Positions 34,752 through 44,581 of a DNA stretch of 64,000 nt are shown here, piece by piece. The position numbers and the translations under genes are program-made. The notes under the pieces were generated by a model. The model saw only the letters and a program-made list of their open reading frames with translations, had not been told where the DNA came from and searched no databases. Numbering within the stretch: position 1 is the first letter of the stretch; each line of letters opens with the position of its first letter. Origin of the DNA: an uncultured Parabacteroides sp. GTDB taxonomy: Bacteria; Bacteroidota; Bacteroidia; Bacteroidales; Tannerellaceae. The stretch lies in contig NZ_CAJJWO010000003.1 of assembly GCF_905196875.1 (NCBI RefSeq), positions 62,001 to 126,000 on the forward strand, in the 5' to 3' direction.

Positions 34752-36614
34752 ATGAACAATTTCAATATAATAAAAAGAAGTGGACGTAAATTCCTGACTT
34801 TATCGGTATGCCTATTGGCGTTGTCTTCTTGCCAGTTAGATTACGAGAACAAATCGGCAATTAATCCGGATAATGTGTGGCAGAATGAAACAATGATCCA
34901 GGCATATCTTACCGATATCTATAGCGGCATGGTGCCGGGATGGTCTTCTACGTCTGATACCGACACGGATCTTACAACGGACTCAAACGATAGCATGAGC
35001 GAGTGGTTGCGTGGGGTAAACATTTCAGCTTCCAGCCGTGGGGTCGATTTTAATTATACAATTATTGATAAGATTAACTACTTGCTTGAGCAGTTGGAAA
35101 CAGTACCGGAAAGTGTCATGGCTCTTGAGGATAAAGATGCAGTGGTGGCACAAGCCAAGTTTTGGCGGGCTTACCGATATTGGTCTTACGTAAAGGATTT
35201 GGGTGGTGTTCCCCTCATCCTTAAATCGCAGGATGTGAACGACCTGCCTTCGTTGATGATGAAGCGAAGTTCTACTTCTGATTGTATGGCACAAATTGTG
35301 AAGGACTTGGATGATGCCATTCAAGGCTTGCCAGACCGTTGGTCGGGTGTCGACTATGGGCGTATTGACAAATGTGCTGCCATGGCTTTCAAAGGACGCG
35401 TACAAATGTGGTATGCTAGTAAGTTATTCAACCGTTCCAATGATAAGGAACGTTGGGAAACAGCCTATAAAACCAATAAGGAAGCTCTAGAACTGGCTGA
35501 AAAGAGTGGCTATAAATTGATGGATAAATTTGGCGACATTTGGTTGACAAAAGGGAAGTCTAATACGGAAGCCTTGATCTATAGAAATTACAAATATCCG
35601 GATTCGTATTATGACATGAACCAATATCTTCCTGAAGATATTACCCATGGATGGGCATGCCGTCAAGTACCGCAGACACCTCAACTTCTTGCATTCCCGT
35701 TGAAGGATGGTTCTTCGATGGCTATCTACGAAAACGAAGAGTATAAGAGCCAAAAACTGGATGTAAACCGCCTTTCTACAGATGCTGCTTACAATGCTGA
35801 AATTCTTGACAAATTGGTGAACGGAATGGATCCACGTTTCTACGATTCTTATTCTGTCCCGGGTTGTGATTTCCCGTCGTTGGAAATTCCTGCCGGGCAG
35901 TATTTCTGGACTTCGTATGCGAAAACAGAAACGTTCTATAAAGCGATGTCTAACTTGCAGCTTGAACGTAATGCCGGAACTACTCATTATGGCTCATTCT
36001 TCCCGTTAAAGGCTATTACGCCGGGATTGAACAATGCCGATTCATATAAAGGTGAAAATAATGCCATCGCTTTGCGTTTGGGTGAAGTTTACCTGAACCT
36101 TGCCGAATGTGCTGCCGAAGCAGGACATGTAAATGAAGCGTTGGGTTATGTGGCTGCCATCCGTAAACGTGCAGGTATCGATAAAGGTACGGGCGCTATC
36201 GGGTATGGACTGGATGTATATAACACGCTCGACGGTTTCCGTCGTTTGTTATACAACGAACGTGCTGCTGAGTTGTCTCAAGAAAACTTCCGTTATGACG
36301 ACCTCCGCCGTTGGATGAATTTCGACAACATCAATGCCCAAAAGCATTACAACAACCTGTATGTAGTGTATAACGGAACAGAGGAAGAAGCAAGAAAATT
36401 CGACTGGACACGTACGTTGAAAGATGCAGATACGCAGAAGTTCTTCCATATTGATTTCGTGCCGAATGTGAAACAAATTGAAGTTTCCACATTTAATATT
36501 TCCACCAAGCATTGGTTCGGTGCCATTGGGGACAAGACTATGGGTGCTAACTTTGACAATGATATGGCACAGCAGAACAATGAATGGGGTGGTTCATTCG
36601 ATCCATTGAAGTAA
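34752..36614 (+). CDS. SusD-like lipoprotein (PUL C)
   Basis: 620 residues, among the longer SusDs. The lipobox is LSSC with Cys near 27, after a long basic n-region. Family motifs: 'NPDNVWQNETMIQAYLTDIYSGM', 'AQAKFWRAYRYWSYVKDLGGVPLI', 'IDKCAAMAFKGRVQMWYASKLF', 'ALRLGEVYLNLAECAAEAGH', 'IRKRAGI' and 'LLYNERAAELSQENFRYDDLRRWMN'. It lies 11 bp after its susC. A strong hairpin with a T-run follows before the enzyme genes. Confidence 0.94.
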   Translation: MNNFNIIKRSGRKFLTLSVCLLALSSCQLDYENKSAINPDNVWQNETMIQAYLTDIYSGMVPGWSSTSDTDTDLTTDSNDSMSEWLRGVNISASSRGVDFNYTIIDKINYLLEQLETVPESVMALEDKDAVVAQAKFWRAYRYWSYVKDLGGVPLILKSQDVNDLPSLMMKRSSTSDCMAQIVKDLDDAIQGLPDRWSGVDYGRIDKCAAMAFKGRVQMWYASKLFNRSNDKERWETAYKTNKEALELAEKSGYKLMDKFGDIWLTKGKSNTEALIYRNYKYPDSYYDMNQYLPEDITHGWACRQVPQTPQLLAFPLKDGSSMAIYENEEYKSQKLDVNRLSTDAAYNAEILDKLVNGMDPRFYDSYSVPGCDFPSLEIPAGQYFWTSYAKTETFYKAMSNLQLERNAGTTHYGSFFPLKAITPGLNNADSYKGENNAIALRLGEVYLNLAECAAEAGHVNEALGYVAAIRKRAGIDKGTGAIGYGLDVYNTLDGFRRLLYNERAAELSQENFRYDDLRRWMNFDNINAQKHYNNLYVVYNGTEEEARKFDWTRTLKDADTQKFFHIDFVPNVKQIEVSTFNISTKHWFGAIGDKTMGANFDNDMAQQNNEWGGSFDPLK

Positions 36615-36647
36615 TGTCTGATTGGATTTGAAGATTCATTATTTTGT

Positions 36648-36694
36648 AGCGGAGTAGAAGATACTTGCCAAAAGATCTTTTACTTCGCTTTTTA
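36648..36694 (+). terminator. intrinsic terminator or attenuator after susD (PUL C)
   Basis: AGCGGAGTAGAAGAT (36648-36662) pairs with ATCTTTTACTTCGCT (36675-36689) over 15 bp with two G-U wobbles, followed by TTTTT. It separates susCD from the three large secreted-protein genes. Confidence 0.75.
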
Positions 36695-36705
36695 ATACTT
36701 AATAT

Positions 36706-38916
36706 ATGAGGCAAATGAAAAAATTCTTATTAAAATGGGTATGGGTAGTTATATCTCCATTCTTTTTTTCGTGTAATCAGGCAGGGAAGGATCTCTGCTT
36801 TGAAACGGATTATGCAGTATTAAAGATGGATTCTACAGGATTCTTAACGAGTATCTACAGTAAAGTTGATAATATAGAATATTTATCTGATAAGAAAAGT
36901 TCTCCATTGTTGGCTCTTTATGCCGGTAACGATGAGGCTATTTTGCCTGTTTCGGCTCGACAAATCGATAAAAAGGTGATGTTAACATATGCCAATGGAG
37001 CTGAAGCTGTTATAGAAATAGGAGAAAAAGAAGAGTACTTGACGTTTAAACTTATATCACTTACTAATCGTGGTAAAGCGGATCATGTAGTATGGGGACC
37101 TTATTATACTACGATACGTGAATATATTGGAGATTTGTTGGGAGTAGTCAGTAATGAACGTTGTACGATCGGTATGGTCGCCTGTAATGACAATACGAAT
37201 ACCGGTCTCCCTACAGATGGAGATATGCACCAAATGTATTACAGAGTACATACACCAGATCCGATCAAATATCCTTTGCCGGATTCGTTATATGAGGGGC
37301 AGCGATTGCGTATAGGTGGAGATGGCATTAGTGATGTGGCTTTTACGAATCGGAAAGAAGGTCATTTCTTTTTTAATAAAGGAAATGGGGCTGAGTATAT
37401 ACCGGAGTACGGTTCTTACATTGTAATGAGTTCGCGTGATCGCCGTACTACCCGTGATATATTTTTTACACTTATACCCGGTTTTGAAAATGTGAATGTA
37501 CCTAAGCATCATCGGGTAGAGGCTGTAGATGAGGATGTTTTAGGATCATCGGTGGCATTTTTTGTTTGTCCTAAAGAGCATACGTTAAAACTTTATGAGA
37601 AGGTCGTTTTAGAGGAAGGACTGCCTTATATTACCCAGCAAGGGAAATGGGTTCGTGATCCGAAAGCTGCTTGTGCCGATTTAGCATGGTGGGGACGACA
37701 TGATAGTTTGATCTCTTATGCCACTCAGTTGGGAGTACGCGCTGTACAGGATGAAGGTTTGGGAGAGTATTATGTCAACCCGGCAAATCGATGGGCGGAT
37801 AAGATGATTTCTTATGGTGGAAAACAAATTCCGATCGCTGAGTTTACAAAAATGACGAACGAAGCTGGAATCGCTTATGGGTTACATACGTTGTGTGAGT
37901 TTTTGCAACCACATTGCGGTGATGTCAGTCCCATTCCTAATGATAGCTTATGCATGGTGTTGAAGACAACGATCACTCATGATTTGAATGCTTCTCAAAC
38001 GGATATTTGTGTGGCTGATACCAGTTGGTTAAATGAATGGGGAACTTGGCATTGCAATAAACTCAATGTTTTGAAACTTGGGAAAGAACTACTTACTTAC
38101 GAAGGAGTTACAACAACCCGACCTTATACATTGAAAGGTGTGAAGCGTGGTGCTTACAACACGGTGGCTCAAACACATAAAGCGGGTGAGGTGTTAGCAA
38201 AATTACAGATGAACTGTTATAATGGTTTTGTTCCGGATATGAATTTGCAAGACGATTATGCCGATTATTATGCCCGGTTATTAGTTGACGGTGGCATGGA
38301 TTATGTCGATTTTGATGGACAGGAAAGTTTCATGTATCAAGGACATGGCTATTATTCGATAAAACGATTCTATCGGAATTTGTTTGAGAAGTTCCATGCG
38401 TATGGCGGAAATGAACTTCGTGTGATGGGATCTGGTATCATGTATGGGAATTGGCTCTATATGGGAAATGGGAATATTGGTGGAGGAAACAACATGTTTA
38501 ACCCTGTAACCAATTCGTTCGGCATCCAGGGGAAAGATGAAAGGAACGGTAATATGAATAACTTCATTTGTCCCACTTTCGGTATCCAGAATTTCCAATC
38601 GGAATGGAATGAACAAGTGATAGAGAACCTGCAATCGAAAGCCGTGGCATGGAATGCCACCTATATGCTTGGTTTAAGTGAAAACGCGGTTGAAAAATGT
38701 TTGGATAAAGAGCGCGTGTTTAAGGCGTTTCGTGTGTGGGAGGATGCCCGTCGTGCCGACATTTTCCCGAAAGAGTTGAAAGAAGAGATGAAAGCCCAAG
38801 AGAACCGGTACCATTTGGAACGTGTCGATGAACATACATGGACACTATATACGGTGGAAGATTCCGGCGAACGAACCAATCCGAGGACGCTTTCATCGGC
38901 TATTGCGCTTCAATGA
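36706..38916 (+). CDS. large lipoprotein of an uncharacterised family, putative glycoside hydrolase
   Basis: 736 residues with a lipoprotein signal (FFFSCNQ; Cys near 23). The N-terminal third looks like a beta-sandwich ('GKADHVVWGPYYTTIREYIGD', 'VLGSSVAFFVCPKE'). The C-terminal part looks like a beta/alpha barrel with 'AYGLHTLCEFLQPHCGDVSPIPND', and 'GGMDYVDFDGQESF' then 'GHGYYSIKRFYRNLF'. Asp535 and Asp537 in the DFDG motif are the best candidate catalytic acids. It is paralogous to the 823-residue protein two genes downstream and to the pseudogene at 46700. I cannot name a CAZy family; the layout recalls GH31/GH36-type or GH101-type enzymes only in general. Position in a PUL is the main argument for a glycan-degrading role. 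Confidence 0.6.
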   Translation: MRQMKKFLLKWVWVVISPFFFSCNQAGKDLCFETDYAVLKMDSTGFLTSIYSKVDNIEYLSDKKSSPLLALYAGNDEAILPVSARQIDKKVMLTYANGAEAVIEIGEKEEYLTFKLISLTNRGKADHVVWGPYYTTIREYIGDLLGVVSNERCTIGMVACNDNTNTGLPTDGDMHQMYYRVHTPDPIKYPLPDSLYEGQRLRIGGDGISDVAFTNRKEGHFFFNKGNGAEYIPEYGSYIVMSSRDRRTTRDIFFTLIPGFENVNVPKHHRVEAVDEDVLGSSVAFFVCPKEHTLKLYEKVVLEEGLPYITQQGKWVRDPKAACADLAWWGRHDSLISYATQLGVRAVQDEGLGEYYVNPANRWADKMISYGGKQIPIAEFTKMTNEAGIAYGLHTLCEFLQPHCGDVSPIPNDSLCMVLKTTITHDLNASQTDICVADTSWLNEWGTWHCNKLNVLKLGKELLTYEGVTTTRPYTLKGVKRGAYNTVAQTHKAGEVLAKLQMNCYNGFVPDMNLQDDYADYYARLLVDGGMDYVDFDGQESFMYQGHGYYSIKRFYRNLFEKFHAYGGNELRVMGSGIMYGNWLYMGNGNIGGGNNMFNPVTNSFGIQGKDERNGNMNNFICPTFGIQNFQSEWNEQVIENLQSKAVAWNATYMLGLSENAVEKCLDKERVFKAFRVWEDARRADIFPKELKEEMKAQENRYHLERVDEHTWTLYTVEDSGERTNPRTLSSAIALQ

Positions 38917-38949
38917 ATCTTGAAATCTTTATACTTATAAATATACAAT

Positions 38950-41847
38950 ATGGTAAAGCATAAAATAGTACAAATCTGTGTGTTGTTGTGTTTGGTACTA
39001 GGTATCCAACAAGGAAAAGCACAAGAGGCAAACGGATTGGAATATGGAGAGGCGGTCCAAGGGGTGAATCAAGATCCGAAGCAAAAAAGTATCGGTAGTA
39101 AACCGTATGAAATGGATGGGCGTCAAGAAGCTCGGAAACCGTTGCTTACGTTTGATGATTGTACGCAATGGCAAGTCCGGACGGATCAGGTGGAAGCGGC
39201 ATTATATCGAACTAAAGAACAACGGGTAATAGGCGATTACAGCGGAAAAGTCGTTTACAAAACCAAACAGGCAAAAGCCGGATTTCGTGTAGAACTTGTT
39301 GAACCTTATAAATTCGATAAAGAGTGGGATTGCATTAACTTTTGGAATTATGGAAACCATTGGTTATGGGAGAACAGTGGAGAAGCCATGACTCATTATG
39401 CTGTTATCCAGGATGCCAAAGGTCGGGAAATAACAATTCCGTTCATGCAAGAATGGTTATGGCGGAATCTGAATTACAAGTATTGGTTTTTGAATCATAT
39501 CAAATTGAATGATAGTATTGCCCGACCGATTACATTCATCGGATTGGAATTTAAAGGGAATGGCACAAAACCGGATGTGGAGAACAATATTTTCTTGGGT
39601 CCTATCTATGGGTATCAAGAAGTTTTGAAGCCGATGAAGTTTAAACCGTTCCCGGAGAAATTACCTTTTCCGCTTCGTGAAGAGACGATTTTGCCGACGA
39701 ATAAGACGACTGGATTTAGCAATCGTGCAGAGCAACAAGGCGAGAAATACCTTTTCTCATACGAAGGGAAAGATACTAAGCTGACGTATCAAGTAGACCC
39801 GGTTTATCCGATAGGCGGCGTGACACTCTTGTGTGACGGACAAGAGAAAAAGGTGAATGCCGACGCTAAGATCCTTTTTGAAAAACGGACAGAAGCAGAG
39901 TGGAAAGTTATAGATAAGAGATTAGAAAACGATACTTTGTTCATCCGTTATAAAGCAGTAGGAAAGGGTTTGAGCCAACGCTTTGATTGTTCCTATACGA
40001 TCAAGCAGAAATCTTTGATTTGGACGATTGAAGAAAAAGCAGCGGATGGGAAAGTGGAAGAGATCTGCTTAGGCATAACAGATAACGTGTCGGATGGTAA
40101 ATTGGTGGGCGTTCCTTTCTTGGTGTATAACCCTTTTGCTAATGATTCCTATACGGCTGATGCTCCCAGTATACTGTATGCCGACAATCTGTTCTATTTG
40201 ACAATGTTTGATTGGTATTATACCAATGCTTCCATGTATTATGGTGGAGAACAGGGTATCAAAGATGGTAAAGCGACCTACAATGGAGGTGTCAAATATT
40301 ATCCGTTGAACAACAAAAAACGTAATCCATTACGCGAACGTCTTTTCATTAACGTATCGCCGGATGTACATGAAGTGTTTCCAACGATTGACAACCCCTC
40401 ATCTCCTATGCGTTCTAACCAGGTAGACCGTTTGTGGGCGATCAACGGTGGTAGTGATCTGCCTAAATTAGGAAAGTTCGTGACAGACTTACGGTCTAAA
40501 GGAGTAGAAAATGTTAGCATTCGCTATCACGAAGATTTTTGGCGTGCTAATGGAGAGAGCTATACATTCCGAACAATACCTAACCCTGATCTAGGTACGG
40601 AACGTTTGAAAGAATATGTTCGTTTTGTACAAGGGCAAGATTGGAGGATTGGTTTTTATTCAAATTACATGGATTTTGCCCCTGTAAATGCTTTGTGGAA
40701 TGAAGATTGGGTACGTATTAGCTACAAAGATTATGGTTGGGGACCTGCTTGGTGTAGATGCTATGCTAATAAAGTAACTATAGGTTGGGAACAACAGGCC
40801 ATTTTGGCTCCGCAAATACATAAGACATTTGGAACAAACTTTTCTTATTGTGATGTGGAAACTTGTATTTCTCCTATGGATCGGGTAGATTACGATTATC
40901 GTACTCCGGGAGCAGGAAAATTTCGTACTGTATTTGAATATATTGGTATGACTTTGATGAACGAACGTCGTGCTTATCAAGGCCCGGTTTATTCGGAAGG
41001 TGGTACACATTGGTTTTATGCCGGATTGTTGGATGGGAATTATTCACATATGAATCATGATTTACCTATATTCCCGGATTTTCAGTTGTTAAAGATTAAT
41101 CCATTGGAAATGGATGGAATGTCAAACGTATCTAATGAAGCTTATGTGGCTTATGCTTATGCTTTTGGTAATATCGGAATTTTGTCTGATGGTTTTGATG
41201 CAGTTCGCAGATATGCCTTTTTGCAACCATTTCAAAATAGTTATTCGATGATTCCGGTAAAAGAGATATTGTATTTTGATGGAAAATCTTATGTCTCATC
41301 TTCCGATGCAATTAAAAAAGATCTGTTGAAATCTCCTTGTATCCGAGTTGAATACAATAATGGTTTAAAGATTTATGCTAATTTCTCAGATCAACCATGG
41401 TTGGTTAAAGAAAATAACCATGATTATTCATTACCTAAATATGGAACTTTGGGCATTTTGCCAGGAAGCCGTTTGTTTTCGGTTTCTTCAATAAATCCTA
41501 TCTCTTTAGCAGGAAAATTATTAGATAAAGTTTATTCGGATCATTTGTTCTATATTGATACGTATGGCGAAACGGAGAAGGGTGATCTAGGAGGTAAAGG
41601 TTCTTATATGTTGAAAAAAGAAAAGTTTGGTTGGGAAATTGTTCCTTTGAAAGATTTAGAGAAAGTAGATTTTGATTTATCTTTACTTGGACTTTCTGCA
41701 TTAGGTGTAGATATAGAAGCGGTTGATAAGGACGGAAATGCCATAACAGTGATAAACCAAACTCCTCTGACTAATCAAGTTCATTTTGAACATGAGCCTC
41801 AATATTACAAATATAGGATTTGCCCAGTTTCATCTATTTCCCAATAA
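38950..41847 (+). CDS. large secreted protein, putative glycoside hydrolase of unknown family
   Basis: 965 residues with a cleavable signal peptide ending near GKAQEA. The N-terminal ~200 residues look like a jelly-roll binding domain ('LLTFDDCTQWQVRTDQVEAAL', 'WDCINFWNYGNHWLWENSG'). A beta-sandwich follows, then a barrel-like part with 'VSIRYHEDFWR', 'FSYCDVETCISPMDRVDYDY' and 'GPVYSEGGTHWFYAGLLDGN'. By analogy with GH101/GH129-like enzymes, Asp635 (YCDVET) and Glu683 (SEGGTHW) could be nucleophile and acid, but this is inference. It starts 33 bp after the previous gene. No family is assigned. A 46-bp sequence just beyond it recurs after the next gene. Confidence 0.6.
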   Translation: MVKHKIVQICVLLCLVLGIQQGKAQEANGLEYGEAVQGVNQDPKQKSIGSKPYEMDGRQEARKPLLTFDDCTQWQVRTDQVEAALYRTKEQRVIGDYSGKVVYKTKQAKAGFRVELVEPYKFDKEWDCINFWNYGNHWLWENSGEAMTHYAVIQDAKGREITIPFMQEWLWRNLNYKYWFLNHIKLNDSIARPITFIGLEFKGNGTKPDVENNIFLGPIYGYQEVLKPMKFKPFPEKLPFPLREETILPTNKTTGFSNRAEQQGEKYLFSYEGKDTKLTYQVDPVYPIGGVTLLCDGQEKKVNADAKILFEKRTEAEWKVIDKRLENDTLFIRYKAVGKGLSQRFDCSYTIKQKSLIWTIEEKAADGKVEEICLGITDNVSDGKLVGVPFLVYNPFANDSYTADAPSILYADNLFYLTMFDWYYTNASMYYGGEQGIKDGKATYNGGVKYYPLNNKKRNPLRERLFINVSPDVHEVFPTIDNPSSPMRSNQVDRLWAINGGSDLPKLGKFVTDLRSKGVENVSIRYHEDFWRANGESYTFRTIPNPDLGTERLKEYVRFVQGQDWRIGFYSNYMDFAPVNALWNEDWVRISYKDYGWGPAWCRCYANKVTIGWEQQAILAPQIHKTFGTNFSYCDVETCISPMDRVDYDYRTPGAGKFRTVFEYIGMTLMNERRAYQGPVYSEGGTHWFYAGLLDGNYSHMNHDLPIFPDFQLLKINPLEMDGMSNVSNEAYVAYAYAFGNIGILSDGFDAVRRYAFLQPFQNSYSMIPVKEILYFDGKSYVSSSDAIKKDLLKSPCIRVEYNNGLKIYANFSDQPWLVKENNHDYSLPKYGTLGILPGSRLFSVSSINPISLAGKLLDKVYSDHLFYIDTYGETEKGDLGGKGSYMLKKEKFGWEIVPLKDLEKVDFDLSLLGLSALGVDIEAVDKDGNAITVINQTPLTNQVHFEHEPQYYKYRICPVSSISQ

Positions 41848-41903
41848 TAACGAGGATGTCCAGTATTATGTCTCTTTTAGGATTAATAGCCGGACATACT
41901 AGT

Positions 41904-41949
41904 AAACAATAATAATCCATTGAATAGGCAATTATTTGCTATGTTTAAT
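41904..41949 (+). repeat. 46-bp imperfect intergenic repeat, copy 1
   Basis: This segment matches 44494-44539 at about 83% identity, both beginning AAACAAYAATAATCCA and both placed just after a PUL C enzyme gene. The copy continues into a hairpin-like region (GGCAATTATT against AATGGTTGTC) and TTTATTTTT, so it may be a terminator carried along by gene duplication. Confidence 0.6.
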
Positions 41950-42023
41950 GTGAATGGTTGTCTTTATTTTTGTGTAGTAAGTATATGTAAATTAAGAAAT
42001 CTAATAATCTAATTTGTGACCTT

Positions 42024-44495
42024 ATGAGATTTAGAAGAATTAGTAGTGTTTGTGCTGTTGTATTTTTGATATTATGTTCATGCAAACATTCGTATGTCGA
42101 TGAACTCTCGACTCAATATGCAACATTCAGTGTAGATGGAAAAGGTTTTATTCGCAAGGTGGCGGATAACAGAACAGGCGTAAATTATCTGGCGGAAGAG
42201 GGAACGTCTCCCTTATTAAGTCTCTATGATGGAAAAGAATACATCATGCCCACCAGCCTGATAGCCGAAGACGACAAATGGATACTGACTTTTGCCAATC
42301 AGTCGGAAGCTGTCGTTTCAAAAGAAGTGAAAGACGGGTATATTCGCTTATCTTTGGTTTCATTAAGTAATCGTGACCGGATTGAAGCTATAGCCTGGGG
42401 ACCTTATGCAACCAATATATCTCAATATATAGGAGAGACGGTAGGAGTGGTGCGTGATACGATTTTTGCTGTCGGTGTACAAGCGCTCGGCATAAATACG
42501 ACAGAGGGACGACCTCATCTGGGGGATGATGCTACAGGCGGCTGTTATATTGATCCGCTGCCGGGACAAGAACTTCCTGACGATTTGAAAGACAAAATAG
42601 GTCAGCAAACTTATGACATCAATGTGAATGAAGAAGGAGATATGCCCGAATATGTACGCATGATAAGGGGGAATGCGGCTGTTGCACGTCCGTATGGTAG
42701 TGATATTCAATTTTTCGCACGTGATTGGCGAAAAGAAAAAGTAATAGACTATATAGGGAGAAGACAGACTGTGACGGCTTTGGACCAGGATTTCATAGGA
42801 AGTTCCATTGCCTTGTTTGCCGTGCCATCTTCAGAAGCTGTCGATGTTATCGGGAAGATCGAGATAGGGGAAGGATTGCCACATCCGATGATGAACGGGG
42901 AGTGGATCAAAAATCGGAAGCTTCAGAATCCGGCTTATATGTTATATGAGGGTCGTACGCTGGATAATGCATTGAATTATGCTGATTCTTGTAATTTCAA
43001 TTTAGTTCATATCGGGGACATATTCAAAAGCTGGGGACATTTTGATTTACATACCTCTCGTTTTCCGGAGGGAGCAGAGCAAATCAAAGCTTTTACCGAC
43101 AGGGCGAAAGCTCGTGGCATTGAAATCGGCGTGCATACGCTGACGATGTTTACTTCTACGCATGACCTGTATGTCTCTCCCGTACCAAGTGATAGCCTGG
43201 CCATTTCAGGTAGTTCTGTTTTGACAAAAGAGATCAGTGCTACTGATAAGGATATAGAAATTGAATCACCGGAATTTTTTACCTATTTGGGTGAAACGCA
43301 TTCGGCAAAGATAGGTACGGAGATTGTGTCGTATCGGGAGGTGACACCGGATAAACCTTATAAGTTGTTGGATTGCACTCGTGGACAGTTCGGAACGATG
43401 CCAACGGATCATAAAGCGGGTGAAAAGATCGATAAGCTGCTGAATAATTGTTATAGCGGTCTTTTTCCGGATATTCATTTGAGTGATGTTTTTGCTAAAC
43501 GTCTGGCTGAAGTTTGTAATGAAACGGGAGTCGGATTGATGGACTTCGACGGTTATTACGGAGGTTCGCCTACAGGGCATGGTTTATATGGGGCTTCCAG
43601 GTTTTTGAAACAATGGTTTGACGACCTAGATCAGAAAGGCATTATCTCTTGCGGCTCATCACCGTTCCATTATTGGTGGCACATCTATTCCTTCATGAAC
43701 TGGGGAGAACCTTGGTACGACAATCTGCGTGAAAGCCAGGTCAATTACCGTTTGGAAAACCAGCGTTATTTCGAACGGAACCTGATGCCGGGTATGTTGG
43801 GTTGGTTTAAATTGGAACAGACTTATCGACCGGAAGATATTGAATGGATCCAGGCACGTAGTGCCGCTTTTGATGCCGGCTATTTGTTGCGCGTAGACGA
43901 AAGCATCGAACAGAACGGATTTAAGAGTCGTCTTTTCGAAGCTATTCGGGAATGGCAGAAAGTGCGTAACAACCACCTGCTGACTGCCGAACAGAGGGAA
44001 AAGATGAAGAATCCTAAAAACGAATTCCATTTGGAAAAAGCGGGTGATAATGTTTGGAACTTGTATGATGTAATCTTGAAAGGGGATAATGTCCACAAGT
44101 ATCGTTCGGTACAAACGGGAGAACCTTTGTTAAGTAAGTTTACTTTTGATAATCCGTATGAGAAGCAGCCAGTACAGTTCTATGCAACGATGAAAGCCGG
44201 AGACGAAGCGGGTGCACAAATCACCAACCTGCAAATTTTGGTGGAAGGTTGTGCTCCGATCCAAATGCAAGAGATATTGAAAGCGGGCGACAAACTCTAT
44301 TGCGATGGCAATTCCGTATATGTATGTGATGAATACTGGAAGCCTCGTAAAAGCTTTGCCGTATCCGAAACTACTGCATGGGGAAAGGGGAAAAACAATG
44401 TGACGGTACAATGCGACTTCTCTTCCTCAAAAGCCCCTTCTGTTAATGTGGAATTTAAGGCATTGGGAAATAAGGAAATTGTAAAAGGAAGATAA
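42024..44495 (+). CDS. large lipoprotein, paralogue of the 36706 product, putative glycoside hydrolase
   Basis: 823 residues, lipobox LCSC (Cys near 19). It shares the layout of the 736-residue protein: 'AIAWGPYATNISQYIGETVGVV', 'FIGSSIALFAVPSSEA', 'KIEIGEGLPHPMMNGEWIK', 'EIGVHTLTMFTSTHDLYVSPVPSD' and 'GVGLMDFDGYYGGSPTGHGLYG', with Asp507 and Asp509 in DFDG. A C-terminal beta domain of about 130 residues (after residue 690) is absent from the paralogue. Its 176-bp upstream gap, which contains a hairpin and T-run, suggests partly separate expression. No CAZy family can be named from sequence alone. Confidence 0.6.
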   Translation: MRFRRISSVCAVVFLILCSCKHSYVDELSTQYATFSVDGKGFIRKVADNRTGVNYLAEEGTSPLLSLYDGKEYIMPTSLIAEDDKWILTFANQSEAVVSKEVKDGYIRLSLVSLSNRDRIEAIAWGPYATNISQYIGETVGVVRDTIFAVGVQALGINTTEGRPHLGDDATGGCYIDPLPGQELPDDLKDKIGQQTYDINVNEEGDMPEYVRMIRGNAAVARPYGSDIQFFARDWRKEKVIDYIGRRQTVTALDQDFIGSSIALFAVPSSEAVDVIGKIEIGEGLPHPMMNGEWIKNRKLQNPAYMLYEGRTLDNALNYADSCNFNLVHIGDIFKSWGHFDLHTSRFPEGAEQIKAFTDRAKARGIEIGVHTLTMFTSTHDLYVSPVPSDSLAISGSSVLTKEISATDKDIEIESPEFFTYLGETHSAKIGTEIVSYREVTPDKPYKLLDCTRGQFGTMPTDHKAGEKIDKLLNNCYSGLFPDIHLSDVFAKRLAEVCNETGVGLMDFDGYYGGSPTGHGLYGASRFLKQWFDDLDQKGIISCGSSPFHYWWHIYSFMNWGEPWYDNLRESQVNYRLENQRYFERNLMPGMLGWFKLEQTYRPEDIEWIQARSAAFDAGYLLRVDESIEQNGFKSRLFEAIREWQKVRNNHLLTAEQREKMKNPKNEFHLEKAGDNVWNLYDVILKGDNVHKYRSVQTGEPLLSKFTFDNPYEKQPVQFYATMKAGDEAGAQITNLQILVEGCAPIQMQEILKAGDKLYCDGNSVYVCDEYWKPRKSFAVSETTAWGKGKNNVTVQCDFSSSKAPSVNVEFKALGNKEIVKGR

Positions 44496-44539
44496 ACAAC
44501 AATAATCCACTAAATAAGCAGCTATTTGCTATTTTTAAT
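44494..44539 (+). repeat. 46-bp imperfect intergenic repeat, copy 2
   Basis: Counterpart of 41904-41949. It begins within the stop codon of the preceding gene and runs into the terminator hairpin at 44516-44553. Confidence 0.6.
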
Positions 44540-44556
44540 AGGGATAGCTGCTTTTA
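44516..44556 (+). terminator. hairpin after the 823-residue lipoprotein gene
   Basis: AAGCAGCTAT (44516-44525) pairs perfectly with ATAGCTGCTT (44544-44553), followed by a short TT-rich tail. Confidence 0.55.
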
Positions 44557-44581
44557 GTATGTTTATTCAAATATTTGGAAC

